Source of the DNA: Siphonodentalium dalli
Taxonomy: Eukaryota > Mollusca > Scaphopoda > Gadilida > Siphonodentaliidae
Reading direction: 5' to 3'
Assembly (NCBI GenBank): GCA_032622095.1
Contig: CP136066.1
Span: 202,268,978 to 202,332,977 of the forward strand
Length of the DNA stretch: 64,000 nucleotides
This document shows positions 10,720 to 22,438 of this stretch, piece by piece. Under the pieces are notes generated by a model. It saw only the letters and a program-made list of their open reading frames with translations. It made no database searches and was not told where the DNA came from. Both the position numbers and the translations under genes were made by a program. Every line of letters begins with the position of its first letter. Positions within the stretch are counted from its first letter, which is position 1.

Positions 10720-12300
10720 ACGACGATGGTCCAAATTTAGGACAGTTAATTAAATAAGCTTCTCGTTATAATATATATTTTTCATATTGCTGCTCTAGGA
10801 TATTCCACACTGCCGGTGCGTGTTTATATAACAACAATATAACTTTTCTATGACATATATAGACATCCCGATATAGATTTTCCAACAACTTCAAAAAACA
10901 AACAATCCATTATTATTTCAAATGACCATTGACTATATACACCTGAGGCGTTATTTCGCTAAAATCCAGATTCTGAATCTCGATTCAGATTACAGATTGG
11001 TCCCCGTACGACTTGGTTCGGCAAAAGAACAGACCAGAAATTGGCAGAATCAGTAAACGAACAGACCGTAATCTCAATCTCGTGGTAATCCGAATCTGGA
11101 TTCGGATTCCGATTACGGACTCAAATGTTCGTAATGTAAACAAACCGAGATTTCGCCACCTCGGAGTTTAACAACACAATAAAACATAAGAATCCGTCTC
11201 TTGTGTACAAATTATTGCAGAATATAAACGATCTATATCAAAGAATTTTAAATGCGGAGACAAATTTGTTTTATTGAATGTAAACTGGGAGAATATTACT
11301 GAAATTAGCCAAATAATAACGCTATTGCTAGTAACGCTGGGGGAGCACTTCGGTTGATTGCGAAGCAAATCATTGTTGATTGTCACTTTCATATGTCCAT
11401 TTCATAATTCCATCCATAAAATACCGCCCGAACGCATGTCGATTTCGAGTTCGGCGGATACGTCACCATTGACCGAATTCATATGAACCTGCATGGATAT
11501 GTCTTCTGCTGTGTTCGTTATTATAATGTTTCTTCTTATTCAAGAAATAGTAGGATTATATGATATCGATGGATTATCAGATACACGTATGTACTATTAT
11601 CTGGTCTTATAGCAATTTCATGTTTAAAATGTTTTGTTTCGTTAAATGCAGTCGTTTTGCACAATAGTCTCTGTATAGACAACAGACACATGTTCTTAGG
11701 GACGTGGCTAGAAGTTTCCTCAAATTTCCGGCCAACTGCACCCCCCCCCCCCCCCCCATTGAACCAAACATCAATCTCACAGGTTCGCAGAATTCCATTT
11801 GCTCCCCTTGGAAATATCCAACCTGACAAACACTAAGATTGGAAAATTACCAACTTTTACTGGTTGAAAAAAATCAAACAATGAGAACAATGTCAACCTA
11901 TATATATGGTGCCAAATTAATGTCCAACTAATGTTGTGTCATGCATGAAATTTCCGATTGCTGGAATGTACCAAAGTTTAGTTTAGATATATTTATTTCA
12001 AATATATGTCAAATTTAGATAACACATGATATATAACACGTACATTTGTTTATACATACAAAGGAATTGGGGGACAAGTGCTGACTCACTTAAGGGTACC
12101 CCCTCTCCCATATGTTATTACACTGAACAAATAAATAATTAGTAATGGCAAAGCAACATGACTACCAAAACAAGTTGAACATATATACAGATCACTGGAC
12201 ACCCCTCTCCCGAGTTAGTCATAAGTTTGTATATGTATTTATTTAAAATCGGGTTTGTTTGTTGCATTTGCTGGCTTATACTTATCATTATTTGGAACAG
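10720..12300. other. Unassigned sequence with decayed inverted repeats and a poly-C tract
   Basis: Near 10940-11130 are inverted segments around GATTCTGAATC that recur near 12750-12790. A run of 17 C residues lies at 11741-11757. A - strand frame over 11607-11829 begins after a possible acceptor (GTGTTTGTCAG) but contains the homopolymer and no recognised domain. Confidence 0.3.
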
Positions 12301-12523
12301 TTAGTCAAAATAATCCTGATTTTCCTCACGTATGAATGACTGCACAGCTAAGCAAATTGTACCAAAGTTCGGGGTGGGGGTCGAGACACCCAACCAACCC
12401 CTGTCGTCACGTCCCTGTTCAACTGACAAGTTTCGTGTGTTCTTCGCAACATCTTCGGAATTTGATTCAGGAGGCCTAGAGCTGTCACGTTTAGGTATGC
12501 TTGCCCTCATCAATAAATACACT
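12301..12523 (-). CDS. Possible terminal exon of an unidentified gene
   Basis: The frame is open on the - strand for about 70 codons after a possible acceptor (CCTGTTTTCAAG). It ends at TAA at 12301-12303, and an AATAAA signal lies about 58 bases beyond (12238-12243, - strand). Base composition is more GC-rich than the flanks. The product is hydrophilic and Ser/Arg/Asp-rich (PKRDSSRPPESNSEDV, then GWLGVSTPTPNFGT) and ends ENQDYFD. I recognise no family and found no upstream exon. The opposite strand is also open over part of this stretch, so the call is tentative. Confidence 0.3.
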
Positions 12524-13678
12524 TTAACTTGAAAACAGGATGCGATTAAGTCGGATTGGCAGCAAATTATGTTCCGTGTATATACATATAGAAGAAAAGC
12601 ATGACTTTCACAACAAACATGAACTTTATAAATATAAGATACTTGTGTCAAATACATGAGCCATGTTTGACGCTGGGAGAACATTAAACATAGTTTCGGA
12701 GACCACGTGGATTTCAAAATCTGACCTAGAATCGGGAATTAGCCCCGCTCCCGTAATCGGCTTCGGATTCTGAATCCGGATTTTAGTGAAATAACGACTC
12801 TGTGTATTTATATATGCCCTTCCCAACCTACCCCTCCCCACAAATTTAAAAAACAGACAAAAAGGCGGCAAAACATTTGATAAGTAATATGTCTAAATTG
12901 TATAAGATGTATATGTATTTGTTCTTTGTTTTCTTTTCTTACCATGAAATTATTTTGTCTGAATAAAAATATTATAAAAAAAAACTGTCCGATCAAAGGA
13001 AGCGACTGTTACGAGATTGCATTAGTAAGTTCCTGGCACTGGAATAGCTTATCATATACATGTATAGTCGTAATTGCCGAGCGTGAGCTTGCGAAGCATC
13101 AGTGTAGCGGTGTAGACTACCATCGTGACCTTATTATGTGATATGATGATGGTGGGTCCTCCTGAATTGATATGACGAGGTTAGGGCAAACTGATGCTGT
13201 TAAAAAAGTACCGTTATTTTTTCTAAAGTTGTCATTTTCGCTGTGTTCTGATAATCAGACAATAATAGTATCCCGGAAAAGCCATTATATGTATCAAACA
13301 TTCAAAAACATATATTATTATCCATCCTTTAACTAACACCTATTCTGATTGGGCAAAAACCGTCACATGATAATCCGGGAAAAGTCATATTGGACTCCCG
13401 AAAGTCATATTTGACTCGACATTTTTTATCGGGACTCCGTGGCGTCACGAAGGTGAAATTGTAATGCGCGCGCAGTAGTCTGGTGGATTTAGCAGACTTT
13501 CACTTCCGCGTTGAGTTTTTTTTCACTTCCGTGTTTACTGTTCCAAATCATGCTTTCTGATGATCAAACACAGGCTTTTATAAAGAATCAACTGCCGACA
13601 AATCAGTACCACAAATAACCACACAAGTTTTATTCCCAAAATTTGGATAAACATACAGATGGATAATAAAAATGTCAT

Positions 13679-13843
13679 TATACAATGTTGTGTACAGCAT
13701 GTGTCTTTCTTGTACTCATCCAGGTTATGGTGAAAAGTCCTATCTGGCTAGACATTGCGTGTCTCGTCCAATATGACTTTTCACCACAACCTGGACTCGT
13801 GCAAGAAAAACATATACTGCATGTACACAACATTGTATAATAA
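13679..13843. repeat. Foldback element
   Basis: TTATACAATGTTGTGTACA, then TCCAGGTTATGGTGAAAAGTC at the left, recur inverted at the right. The centre is short (CTGGCTAGACATTGCGTG). Nearby, GTCATATTGGACTC-like words at 13385-13420 suggest a larger decayed element. Confidence 0.6.
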
Positions 13844-13944
13844 CTTTATAATATTGCGAACTAATTTAAAGACATATTATTACGCCACATGTGGTGTATC
13901 TAGTTTCTGTGATTTTGATATTGTGTGGTGGACAGGGCGAATGT

Positions 13945-14410
13945 ATTCTTGGAGATTTTTTGTACCTTACTCAATCGTACCGATAGAATCACGTAGATGC
14001 CGAAATTGTAAAGTTAACGCCACCGGTGTATAATATGTTTATGAAAATATGATAAATCGTATCGATAGAGTCAGGACAGGCTGAAATTGTAAACTTAAAG
14101 TCACCGGTGTAATAATATGTTGTTGAAAATATAAATAATTTGATAGACTGAAAATAATATATAACCCATTGGGAGCCCCTAGTGTATTCTTGGACATTTT
14201 GTTTTGTACCATTACTCAATCGTACCGATAAAATCACGTAGATGCCGAAATTGTAAAGTTAACGCCAGCGGTGTATAATATGTTTATGAAAATATGATAA
14301 ATCGTATCGATAGAGTCAGGATAGGCTGAAATTGTAAACTTAAAGTCACTTATTGTTGAAAATATAAATAATTTGATAGACTGAAAATAATGTGTAACCC
14401 ATTGCGAACC
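13945..14410 (+). repeat. Tandem duplication of about 240 bp
   Basis: Two head-to-tail copies share CTCAATCGTACCGATA, GATGCCGAAATTGTAAAG and TTGATAGACTGAAAATAAT. The second has a small deletion around the CACCGGTGT word. Confidence 0.7.
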
Positions 14411-16030
14411 CTCCTGGTATAGTGAAGTGAATTGTGGGTAGTTTCATTGTGATTCTCCGCCATCTTTATTTTCTGGAATTATCACCAAGATTTCTCCACT
14501 CGATTCTCTTAAAATACACCCGAATCGGTCAAATTCTTTTGATAATTCTATCTAAATACATCTTAGCTACTATTCGGATCTGCTGTCCCGGTCTAAAAAG
14601 GGATAGTTTGACCAAAACGACTATTGACAAAACTTTGTTTACAAATTGAGCGCACTCGATGACCGGGTTGACCCGTCCACGCTGCAAATTTATTATCGAA
14701 AAAAAATTCAATTTCTTCCATCTAAAACATAATTACGCGCTGGACTCATGTCATTTTAGGAATATATATGTATCCCACGCACATACACCAAGTCTCAGCT
14801 CTTTATTAGTTCCATATAAGGAATTCAGCAACAAATAACGCTCTTTATGTTTACCATCATAATATAAACAAACACCAGGAAAGTAACTTGTTATGCCTTT
14901 GTTTACACAATGGTCAAACATATGACAATAACATACCGTTTATGCGATATTTCTTATTTGTATACGGACAAAGTCTATCTACATTTTCTTTTTGTGTCGG
15001 TTTTTGACCGTTGGAAATATTTTCACAGCATATACCCACTGCCAAGGACCCCCGCACCTTTAATGCTTTCATAATTGTCATTTGTTCAACATTTCGGAAT
15101 TGTTGAATTTATTTTCTAGCATTGAAAACTTTCGTCTTTAAAAATAGTCTTTCCATAAATGTAAGGTATCGTCTGTTGTCACATATATTTGTCAATTATG
15201 TCTGTCTGTATTTCGTCATAAATGATTTTGTTTTCTATTGTTACCAAGCCGCTCTCGCTATTGAATACTTTTCCATATTATTGACAGTTTGATCAGTGTC
15301 TGTTTTACTTAAATTACGATTGAGATTTTCCTTAAGATGCCTGGTACATAGCGTATGCGTGTATCAGGAAAGCAAGCAGAAATAGCATTTACCAGGGTGA
15401 TATCCGAGACTGCGAAAAAATATATAGTCATCTCAGAGACTGACAACAATGACTCACTCACATTCATTCAAATGTTTTGTTAGCTATGTATTAAAACGCC
15501 GACCTCTGATGTTTCCCCGTGTTTTTATTGCCATCAGTGATAAAATTGACAATCATCTTGCAGTAAAAACAAAGAGACAGAGTAAGCCGTGGTTAATTAA
15601 CACCTGCATGGTAGCCTCTGCACTGCCGCTAATCTTATGTTCGTTTGTGTTCGTTGTTTAGTAGTTTTGTATTAAAATAATGCTAATAACTCAAAAAAAT
15701 AAGTCATCAAAGTTGGAAATAACACCACATACACATAGAATGAACCCACGCGCACCCACAAACCAAATTTCACCTTCTACACCGCTTTTTTGACCTGTGT
15801 TCGTTTATGTTCGTTGTTTAGTAGGACCCTAAATTTTATCATTGATAAATATTCATTTCTTCCATCTAAAACATAATTACGTGCTGTACTCTGTCATTTT
15901 AGGAATATATAACTATCCCACAAACAAACACCAAGTCTCAGCTTAAAATTTTGAAAAATGACAGTTTTATCGACATAAATAGATTTTAAAGGCAAATGCC
16001 ATGTTGTTAAATAAATTTTAGGGCCCTGCA
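14411..16030. other. Unassigned sequence with a repeated segment
   Basis: A segment of about 93 bp containing CTTCCATCTAAAACATAATT and ACACCAAGTCTCAGCT occurs at 14706-14799 and again at 15850-15942. The phrase GTTCGTTGTTTAGTAG also occurs twice (15648 and 15811). No gene is recognised. Confidence 0.4.
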
Positions 16031-16880
16031 AATATTTTCTGAGCTGTTCCATAGTGGGCACTAGAGTCCATATTTGACCGGTTACACCTGATAATTGTGC
16101 GACAGTACAGTCGCGTTACTTTATACATCAACATTGGTCATTATCACCCGACAAATGTATTTTGGTCTATCGTATCAACCCCTATTTTCTCCAGCGTAGC
16201 CTGACTAAGTGTCAACATTGGTGTTTATCGCTCCACTAATTTGTATCGTTTCATCGGTATGAATTCCATATCCAATTATCCACATATAACCAACCCAACC
16301 TCTAATCCCGGTCCAATTTATTTATTTCTTTCATCGGAAAAGTCACATTACGTAATATTTTATCGCGTGATACTTGTACTTATATGTCTATGGTATTACT
16401 ATAGTATACCGTATACGTATATCAATTGCTATTCCTTTCTATATAATCCTGGTGCCATCTATAGACATAGAGATAATTTCAGACCCCCCCCCCCCCAATT
16501 TTATATCATTGCTGCTTTAGTACAGTCGCGATACATTACATGGCAACATCGCTCCACTAATTTATGTCAGTTCATCGGTACAAACCCCTTTTTCTCCGAG
16601 TCCATATAACCAACCCAACATCTTATAGAAGTCCATAAATGACCATTCTGGCACTATATAGAGATGACTAAGATTCTGACACCCCCTATTTTATAGCCTT
16701 GTTGCAATGTTCAGTAGAGTTGAGATGCATAATATGTCAACATTGGTCATTATCGCTCTATAAATTTATATCGGTTCAACCCTTAGTTCCCTGTATCGCC
16801 CACCCCTCCATGAATTTATTTTTTCATTTGTATTATAGTCTCGTTACGTACACATTTTATCTCTTGTAACTTTTGCTTCA
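16030..16880 (+). repeat. Degenerate tandem repeat, three units
   Basis: Words such as CAACATTGGTCATTATC, GCTCCACTAATTT, ACAGTCGCG and CATCGGTA recur in the same order around 16094, 16480 and 16676. The units are strongly diverged. A C-run lies at about 16486-16497. Confidence 0.5.
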
Positions 16881-17089
16881 ATGCGTCGAGTTCCGCTGCA
16901 GAGAATACAAAACTGACAACATTTTGAAATGTTAGCAGGCTTCAAACTCATCTTATCCAAGAAAAACTCTGGTTACATAAGAAATTTGTGTATATGGTGT
17001 ACGCGCATTTGTTGTGTAAAAAACCAAAGGTCCCAAGTCAAGGTCCAAATTCCCAACACACTGTTGTGAGGTTTAACTCCATCTACATA

Positions 17090-17218
17090 CAGTAATGTCC
17101 AAAGTAATTGATCACTTAATCACAGCAAAATTATGGGTATTTTGTCATGATTTTAAATCCTGAAAAATTACCCATAATTATGCTGTGGTTAAGTGGTCAA
17201 TTACTTTGGGCATTACTG
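17090..17218. mobile_element. TA-flanked MITE, CAGTAATG family, short copy
   Basis: It has the same ends and internal ACAGCA(G/A)AATTATGGGTA as the element at 3091-3379, but is only 129 bp. TA flanks both sides. The two arms are nearly complementary along their full length. Confidence 0.75.
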
Positions 17219-17264
17219 TAACCAATAGAAGGATTTGAGGTTTAATGATAACTCAATCCTCATA

Positions 17265-17499
17265 CAGTAATGTTCAAAGTAATTGACCACTTAAGCACAG
17301 CAGAATAATGGGTAATTTATCAGGATTTTCAATGCTGAATTTGAGGTTTAATGATAACTCAATCCTCATACAGTAATGTTCAAAGTAATTGACCACTTAA
17401 CCAGAGCAGAATTATTTGTAATTTTTCAGGATTTTAAATCCTGAAAAATTACCAATAAGTCTGATGTGGTTAAGTGGTCAATTACTTTGGGCATTACTG
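17265..17499. mobile_element. Partial plus complete copy of the CAGTAATG MITE
   Basis: A left half at 17265-17340 is followed by a duplicated flank (TTGAGGTTTAATGATAACTC) and a complete copy at 17371-17499. The arrangement indicates local duplication after insertion. Confidence 0.65.
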
Positions 17500-18575
17500 T
17501 AACCAATATAAGGATGTGAGGTTTAATGAGAACTCCATCCACATAACTAATAAATATGTGTGAAAATTAAAACAAAACAAAATAAATTCCATGATGGCGT
17601 CCAATATGGACTGCCTAATTCTGCTCCAAAACATGTGTATTGAATATATGGATGTTTATTGGGGGAAACCGATTATTTCAATGATATGTTCATAAACTGG
17701 GATCCAAAACCCGACTTACGGGAGCGTGCTTCGCGCGCGACTGTATCTTAAGCATATGTGCATATTTAATAAGCCAACAATTGGAATCCCAACAGAAGAT
17801 TGGCGTGGGTCCCTTGTGCGACGTGTCCATCGAAAACTATTTAGACATCTCAAGACACGTAAGACCCAATAACTTAATATACAGAATAGATACATCTATT
17901 GCCTGAGTGACTTATATTTATATTTGTATTTTGTTACAATGAGGTCAAATAGTTGCGAAGCCATGCAGCACCACAATTCTTTCCCTCGATAGTAAATCTT
18001 AAAACAACTTCTAAAGAATTATTAAGTTACCTTATATTTGGTATGGAGCGTCCTTGGATTACTGGAGTTCAGATTTGTTAACATCACGTCACCAAGTTAA
18101 TTACTTGCGAAGCCACAGCCATAACTATTTCCCTCCATAGTAATTCTCAAAACAACTTGTTAAGAACAATTGACCAGGTCAGTCGCGCAATTATTGGAAG
18201 AGCCACGGTCAATCATTTTTTTTAAACCAAATGTTACATTTAAATTATTGCTTTATTTAACAAAAAAACAAAAAAAATAAATGAGAAAATTAACTTTTAC
18301 TACTTGCTAAATTTTATCTTTTAATTATTTCATTTAAATTTTAGTATTTACAGTATACTAAGTCCAAGTCTTTATAATCTGTTGAGTGACCCCACAGTCG
18401 TTTACTTGCCGTTTGTTAGTAATAATTTGAAGGATTTCTTGTTTAAACGCAATTGTTATCAAAATATTTTATGTATTTTTTTTAATTTCTATTTATATGT
18501 AATACTATAATCTTGGTGGCGTTACCATTTCTGACTATGGTTTTCTTGTTGACTTATGCGGATGCGTGAAACTGA
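17500..18575. other. Unassigned AT-rich sequence
   Basis: A repeated segment with TTGCGAAGCCA and TTTCCCTC(G/C)ATAGTAA occurs near 17950 and 18105. GACTATGGTTTTCTTGTTGAC near 18530 is an inverted relative of the repeat at 35404, 44492 and 58033. No gene is seen. Confidence 0.35.
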
Positions 18576-18905
18576 CAAGGTAGTACTCAAGCGCCATGCC
18601 AACTGTGTGAATGTATCATTCTACTAACATCGCCGAAAATCTCAAAGAAATCCACTGTACCATTCCATAGAACTCATCGTCTGAAATATGCTTAATTTTA
18701 AATATTTACATCTCGATTTGGGACGCAACAATCGGCGATAAACTAACGCAAATTAGTTCGCCATCGAGAGTCATTGCATTTATTTAATATATAACAATGA
18801 CGGTGTGTGCTATACATTTGGATTACTATTGGTAAAAATAACTACTTTAAGCAATATTATTCTCTATATCTATTTGATCACCCTACCGGAGTGTTTCACA
18901 CTGGT
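18575..18905 (+). repeat. Dispersed repeat, second copy
   Basis: It matches 8480-8890 through CTCGATTTGGGACGCAAC, CGATAAACTAACG and TTTGATCACCCTA. Confidence 0.6.
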
Positions 18906-19049
18906 TGCATTAGTTGTTGCAAATCGACTATAATCAACATGGCTATTCACGTCGTTCAAACACCAGTGTAGCCATTATTACATTTTTCAAAAATAAATAA
19001 GTGTCTGAATGTTTCACACAGAGGTTCAAATCGCTTGCATTAGCCTAAC

Positions 19050-19490
19050 ATAACCAAAATGACAACTTAAGAGGAAAATATAACGGTACTGATTCGTAAC
19101 AGCATCATTTTGCTCTACAAGCATCATAGCAATCACCCAAACACCATAATAGATTAGCAGGAACACTTGGCAATTTTTATTATTTTTTCTTATATTTTTT
19201 ATATTTTTTCTTACATTCTTTAACAAGTTTATCATTTTTTTTAAAAATTCTTACATTCTTACATTTGTTATAATTTTTTCTAACATTGTTACATAATTAT
19301 CATCAATCTTTTCTTACATTCTTTAACAATTTTTATCAATTTTTCTTACATTCGTTAACAATTTTTATCAATTTTCTTCCATTCGTTAACAATTTTTATC
19401 AATTTTCTTCCATTCGTTAACAATTTTTCTAATTTTTATAGTTATTTCTTACATTCTTTAAAAAAAAATTTTATAATTTTTTAATAAGCA
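19050..19490. repeat. AT-rich low-complexity tract
   Basis: It is a degenerate tandem of CTTACATTCTTTAACAATTTTT-like words, the same wording as the spacer of the palindrome elements. Just before it (19055-19140) is a segment related to the inverted ends of the element at 23935-24355. Confidence 0.5.
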
Positions 19491-19980
19491 TTGGTCTAAA
19501 TCTACATAACCAAACACTGATAGCTACTCGGATTATATGGACAGAACATAGCCCATAACTGCAAATCATGCAATAGGAAGCGAGCGCGTGATTGGTGGTG
19601 AGAAAGGACGTGAAATGAATTTGCCTGATGTTTGTGGGTTGATTTGAATATATGTGTTTTCACATGTGTATATGTGGGGAAAACGGCAATGCTATGCTCT
19701 TGCCCTATATGAATGAGCGTGATGGAGTGCTGTTGTGACAGTATATCCTAGCGTATGTATGTACGTTGTGTATGTCTGCGTAATGTATTAGATTGTGTAT
19801 GCGTACGGGTGTGGTCGAAATGGTGTCTGTTGTCTGTTGATGTGGTCTCTGACATATGTAAGCTCGTGTTCATGTACATCCAATTAGAATGATATTCTTT
19901 TCCTCGGTTGATTGCTCTCTTGCCTCTCTTTTCATTACGTCTTCTTGATTTCTAATTGTATATATGTTACATTCATGTAA

Positions 19981-20647
19981 AGCCGCTTACACATGGAAGC
20001 GGCGCGGCCGGCGCGGTTATCTAGCGAATAAACATCGCCGCGAGAGTGTGTCGCTTTCACATGGCCGCGGCAGAATATTTATAAACGCCAGAAGTATTGT
20101 GTTTCATAACATTAGTTTCTAGAATGGAGGCAGTGTCTGATGACACACTTGTTTTAATAGCACTGGCATATTTGTATCGACGAAAAAAGAAGAGAAATAG
20201 AAGGTCTTGTGTACACCAAATTAATAAGAAGAGATATTTACATGGTGTATTTAATCATTTATACCGTGAACTCTATTCAGATGAGGACAAATTTATACAA
20301 TACTTTAGAACGTCAAGGGAACAGTTCGCACGGATACTTTTCGAAGATGATATAAAGAAATAATACAGGGTGTGGAAGCCAATCAGCCCACAACAAAGAC
20401 TTGCGATATGCTTGAGGTGAGATGACCCGATGAATATGTGTGGAATGCTTTGATCTGACAGTGATTCGTCGCGCGATCGCTTGCAAAATGGATCACGGTT
20501 CCATTGAAAATAATCGCGCCGCTCATTAAAAATGTGACCGCGCGTCGATTGGCCCGCCGCGCCAATGTGTAAGGTCCCGTGCTTCATGACTGCACAAACT
20601 CGAACGTCCGGTCGCGTCGGCCGCGCCGCGCCCATGTGTAAGCAGCT
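19981..20647 (+). mobile_element. PIF/Harbinger-type transposon remnant
   Basis: Inverted ends AGC(C/T)GCTTACACATGG extend about 36 bp with a few mismatches and are GC-rich. TAA flanks both ends (19978-19980 and 20648-20650), the three-base TWA duplication of PIF/Harbinger elements. Inside is the beginning of a Harbinger-type transposase reading frame followed by non-coding sequence, so most of the catalytic part is deleted. The right end lies 69 bp upstream of globin exon 2, inside intron 1. Confidence 0.85.
20124..20415 (+). pseudogene. Harbinger transposase N-terminal fragment (HARBI1-like)
   Basis: Translation from the ATG at 20124 gives a basic stretch (RRKKKRNRR), then HQINKKRYLHGVFNHLYREL and EDKFIQYFRTSREQF, ending at a TAA at 20361-20363. 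This matches the N-terminal pattern of HARBI1/PIF transposases: arginine-rich start, HP-N-R, G-F--L---L--D---F--YFRMS---F. Immediately after the stop, in another frame, KPISPQQRLAICLR reads as the next conserved piece of the same family. So a frameshift or lost intron is followed by a deletion that removes the DDE domain. An in-frame upstream ATG at 20097 is possible. The product cannot be an active nuclease. Confidence 0.75.
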
Positions 20648-20716
20648 TAACCTATGTCGTTTGTTAAATCTTCAATAGATAATTAATTGACACAGTGTAT
20701 TCGGTTTCTTATGCAG

Positions 20717-20945
20717 GCTCTTCGAGACACAAGGACTGCGAGAATTATTCGGGTTCGCAAGTGCTGAAGACTTCAATAGCAAAGCACTCAAAGAGAATCC
20801 ACGACTGAAGGCCCATGTTGAAAAGGTGTTTGATACGATTCGTATGGCTGTGTTGAACTTAGAGGATTTGAGTATCATTGCTATTCTGTTGGAGGAAATT
20901 GGCGGCCGACATGTGTATTACGGTCTAAAACGCGACATGTTTAAG
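20717..20945 (+). CDS. Globin gene, exon 2 (helices B end to G start)
   Basis: This internal exon encodes 76 residues of a haem globin. The acceptor is TTCTTATGCAG and the donor AAG/GTGAGG. It begins in phase 2, as expected for the ancestral B12.2 intron. Within the exon, F11 (ELFGF) fits CD1 Phe, H33 (LKAHVEK) fits distal E7 His and H65 (GGRHVYYG) fits proximal F8 His. The 32-residue E7 to F8 spacing is the usual one. The sequence NPRLKAHVEKV and the NLEDL segment resemble neuroglobin and invertebrate intracellular globins more than myoglobin. Reversible O2 or NO binding in the cytoplasm is inferred from the family. Exon 1 (helix A to B) was not recognised upstream; it may be distant or lost. 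No stop or frameshift is seen. Confidence 0.93.
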
Positions 20946-21537
20946 GTGAGGTTGGTAGTCGACAGGTGTATTACGGTATAAATCGGGACACGTTTAAGGT
21001 GAGATTGGTAGTCGACATGTGTATTACGGTATAAAGCGAGACATGTTTAAGGTGAGATTGGTAGTCGACATGTGTATTACGGTATAACTTGGGACATGTT
21101 TAAGGTGAGATTGGCAGTCGACAGGTGTATTACGGTATAAAGCGAGACATGTTTAATGTGAGATTGGTAGTCGACATTCGTATTACGATATAAAGCGAGA
21201 CATGTTTAAGGTGAGACTGGTAGTCGACATGTGTATTACGGTATGAAGCGAGACATGTTTAAGGTGAGATTGGTAGTCGACATGTGTATTACGGTATAAA
21301 GCGAGACATGTTTAAGGTGAGATTGGTAGTCGACATGTGTATTGCGGTATAAAGCGGGACATGTTTAAGGTTAGATTGATAGTCGACATGTGTATTACGG
21401 TATAAAGCGAGACATGTTTAAGGTGAGATTGGTAGTCGACATGTGTATTACGGTATAAATTGGGACATGTTTAAGGTGAGATTGGCAATCGACATGTGTA
21501 TTACGGTATAAATTGGGACATGTTTGAGGTGAATCTT
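20901..21537 (+). repeat. 53-bp minisatellite derived from the globin exon-2 end and its splice donor
   Basis: The exon end from about 20907 (CGACATGTGTATTACGGT...GACATGTTTAAG/GTGAG) plus the first bases of the intron is repeated about 11 further times at a 53-bp period. Eight copies keep AAG/GTGAG. The others read AATGTGAG, AAGGTTAG and GAGGTGAA. Each copy also keeps the codons around the proximal histidine, although the 53-bp period shifts the frame. Reading through the true donor meets TAA at 20979-20981, so use of any downstream donor would truncate the protein. Confidence 0.95.
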
Positions 21538-21804
21538 GTTACTTTCGTTGTCAATGGCAACACAGATTGCACGTTGCACGTATGTGTGGTCGATCCTGGT
21601 TAATAGTTAAGGTACAAACAAAATACCATATAATTTTACATATAATTTTACATATACTTGTTGGTGATAATCAGTCGACGAGCTGACGGTCTCGGAACAA
21701 ATTGCGGATGAAGATGGATAACTCTAAAATTAAGACGCTTTCTGTTGATAATAAGGCAAATTTTGTCCAACAACATGTTGATAAATAACACGTTTCGGGC
21801 AATT

Positions 21805-21942
21805 TTTTACTATAGTTGACAGTGGTTAGCATTATATTTTGGCAATTAATCGATTCTGATAACTGAAGCGGCATTTATAAAAATGTTGTTGTTGTTGGAA
21901 TTTTATATGGGGACAATCGAATCGAATTGAGTACCTTTAATA
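21805..21942 (-). repeat. Dispersed repeat in the globin intron
   Basis: It is the inverted match of 4833-4958 (GATAACTGAAGCGGCATTT, ATCGAATCGAATTGAGTACC). Confidence 0.6.
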
Positions 21943-21989
21943 AAATTGTATGTTATTTCGCATGAACAAACTTCAAAGGCATTGCGTCC

Positions 21990-22165
21990 ATTTCTATACT
22001 AAATACTCATTGATGAGTAGTTCCCTTAGGAAATGTTTAGAAAATAAGTTCAACAAACGACCACAGACCTTTTCTATACTAAATACTCATTGATGAGTAG
22101 TGTCTTAAGGAATTGTTCAGATAATAATTTCATGGTCGTTTGTTGAACTTATTTTCTGAACATTT
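21990..22165. repeat. Inverted relatives of the 68-bp satellite
   Basis: Two direct copies of a CTTTCTATACTAAATACTCA-type unit are followed by an inverted end (TTGAACTTATTTTCTGAACA). This gives a small foldback related to the array at 6113-7925. Confidence 0.65.
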
Positions 22166-22438
22166 CCCAACAAAGAATATGAATCCTTTTGCACTTATAT
22201 ATTACATGTAGCCATTCGTCTGTCTGTCGTCTGCTTTTATTTTGTTACCTGAACATCCATACAAATAGATAGTCGACCATTCCAATGTATACTTTTATAA
22301 CTGAGTAGGAGAATCCATTTAGTATAGAACGGCATTTATCCCACATGGTTGGAGTGAAAGACAACAACTGGAATGCGTCAGTAGCTACCTGTTCAGAAAA
22401 AACATTATTATTTACAGGAAGCCGATACAATAAATGTA

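Noticed and set aside
11536-11829. Frame beginning after GTGTTTGTCAG on the - strand as an exon
   Set aside because: It runs through a 17-base C homopolymer, two frames are open equally, and no domain is recognised.
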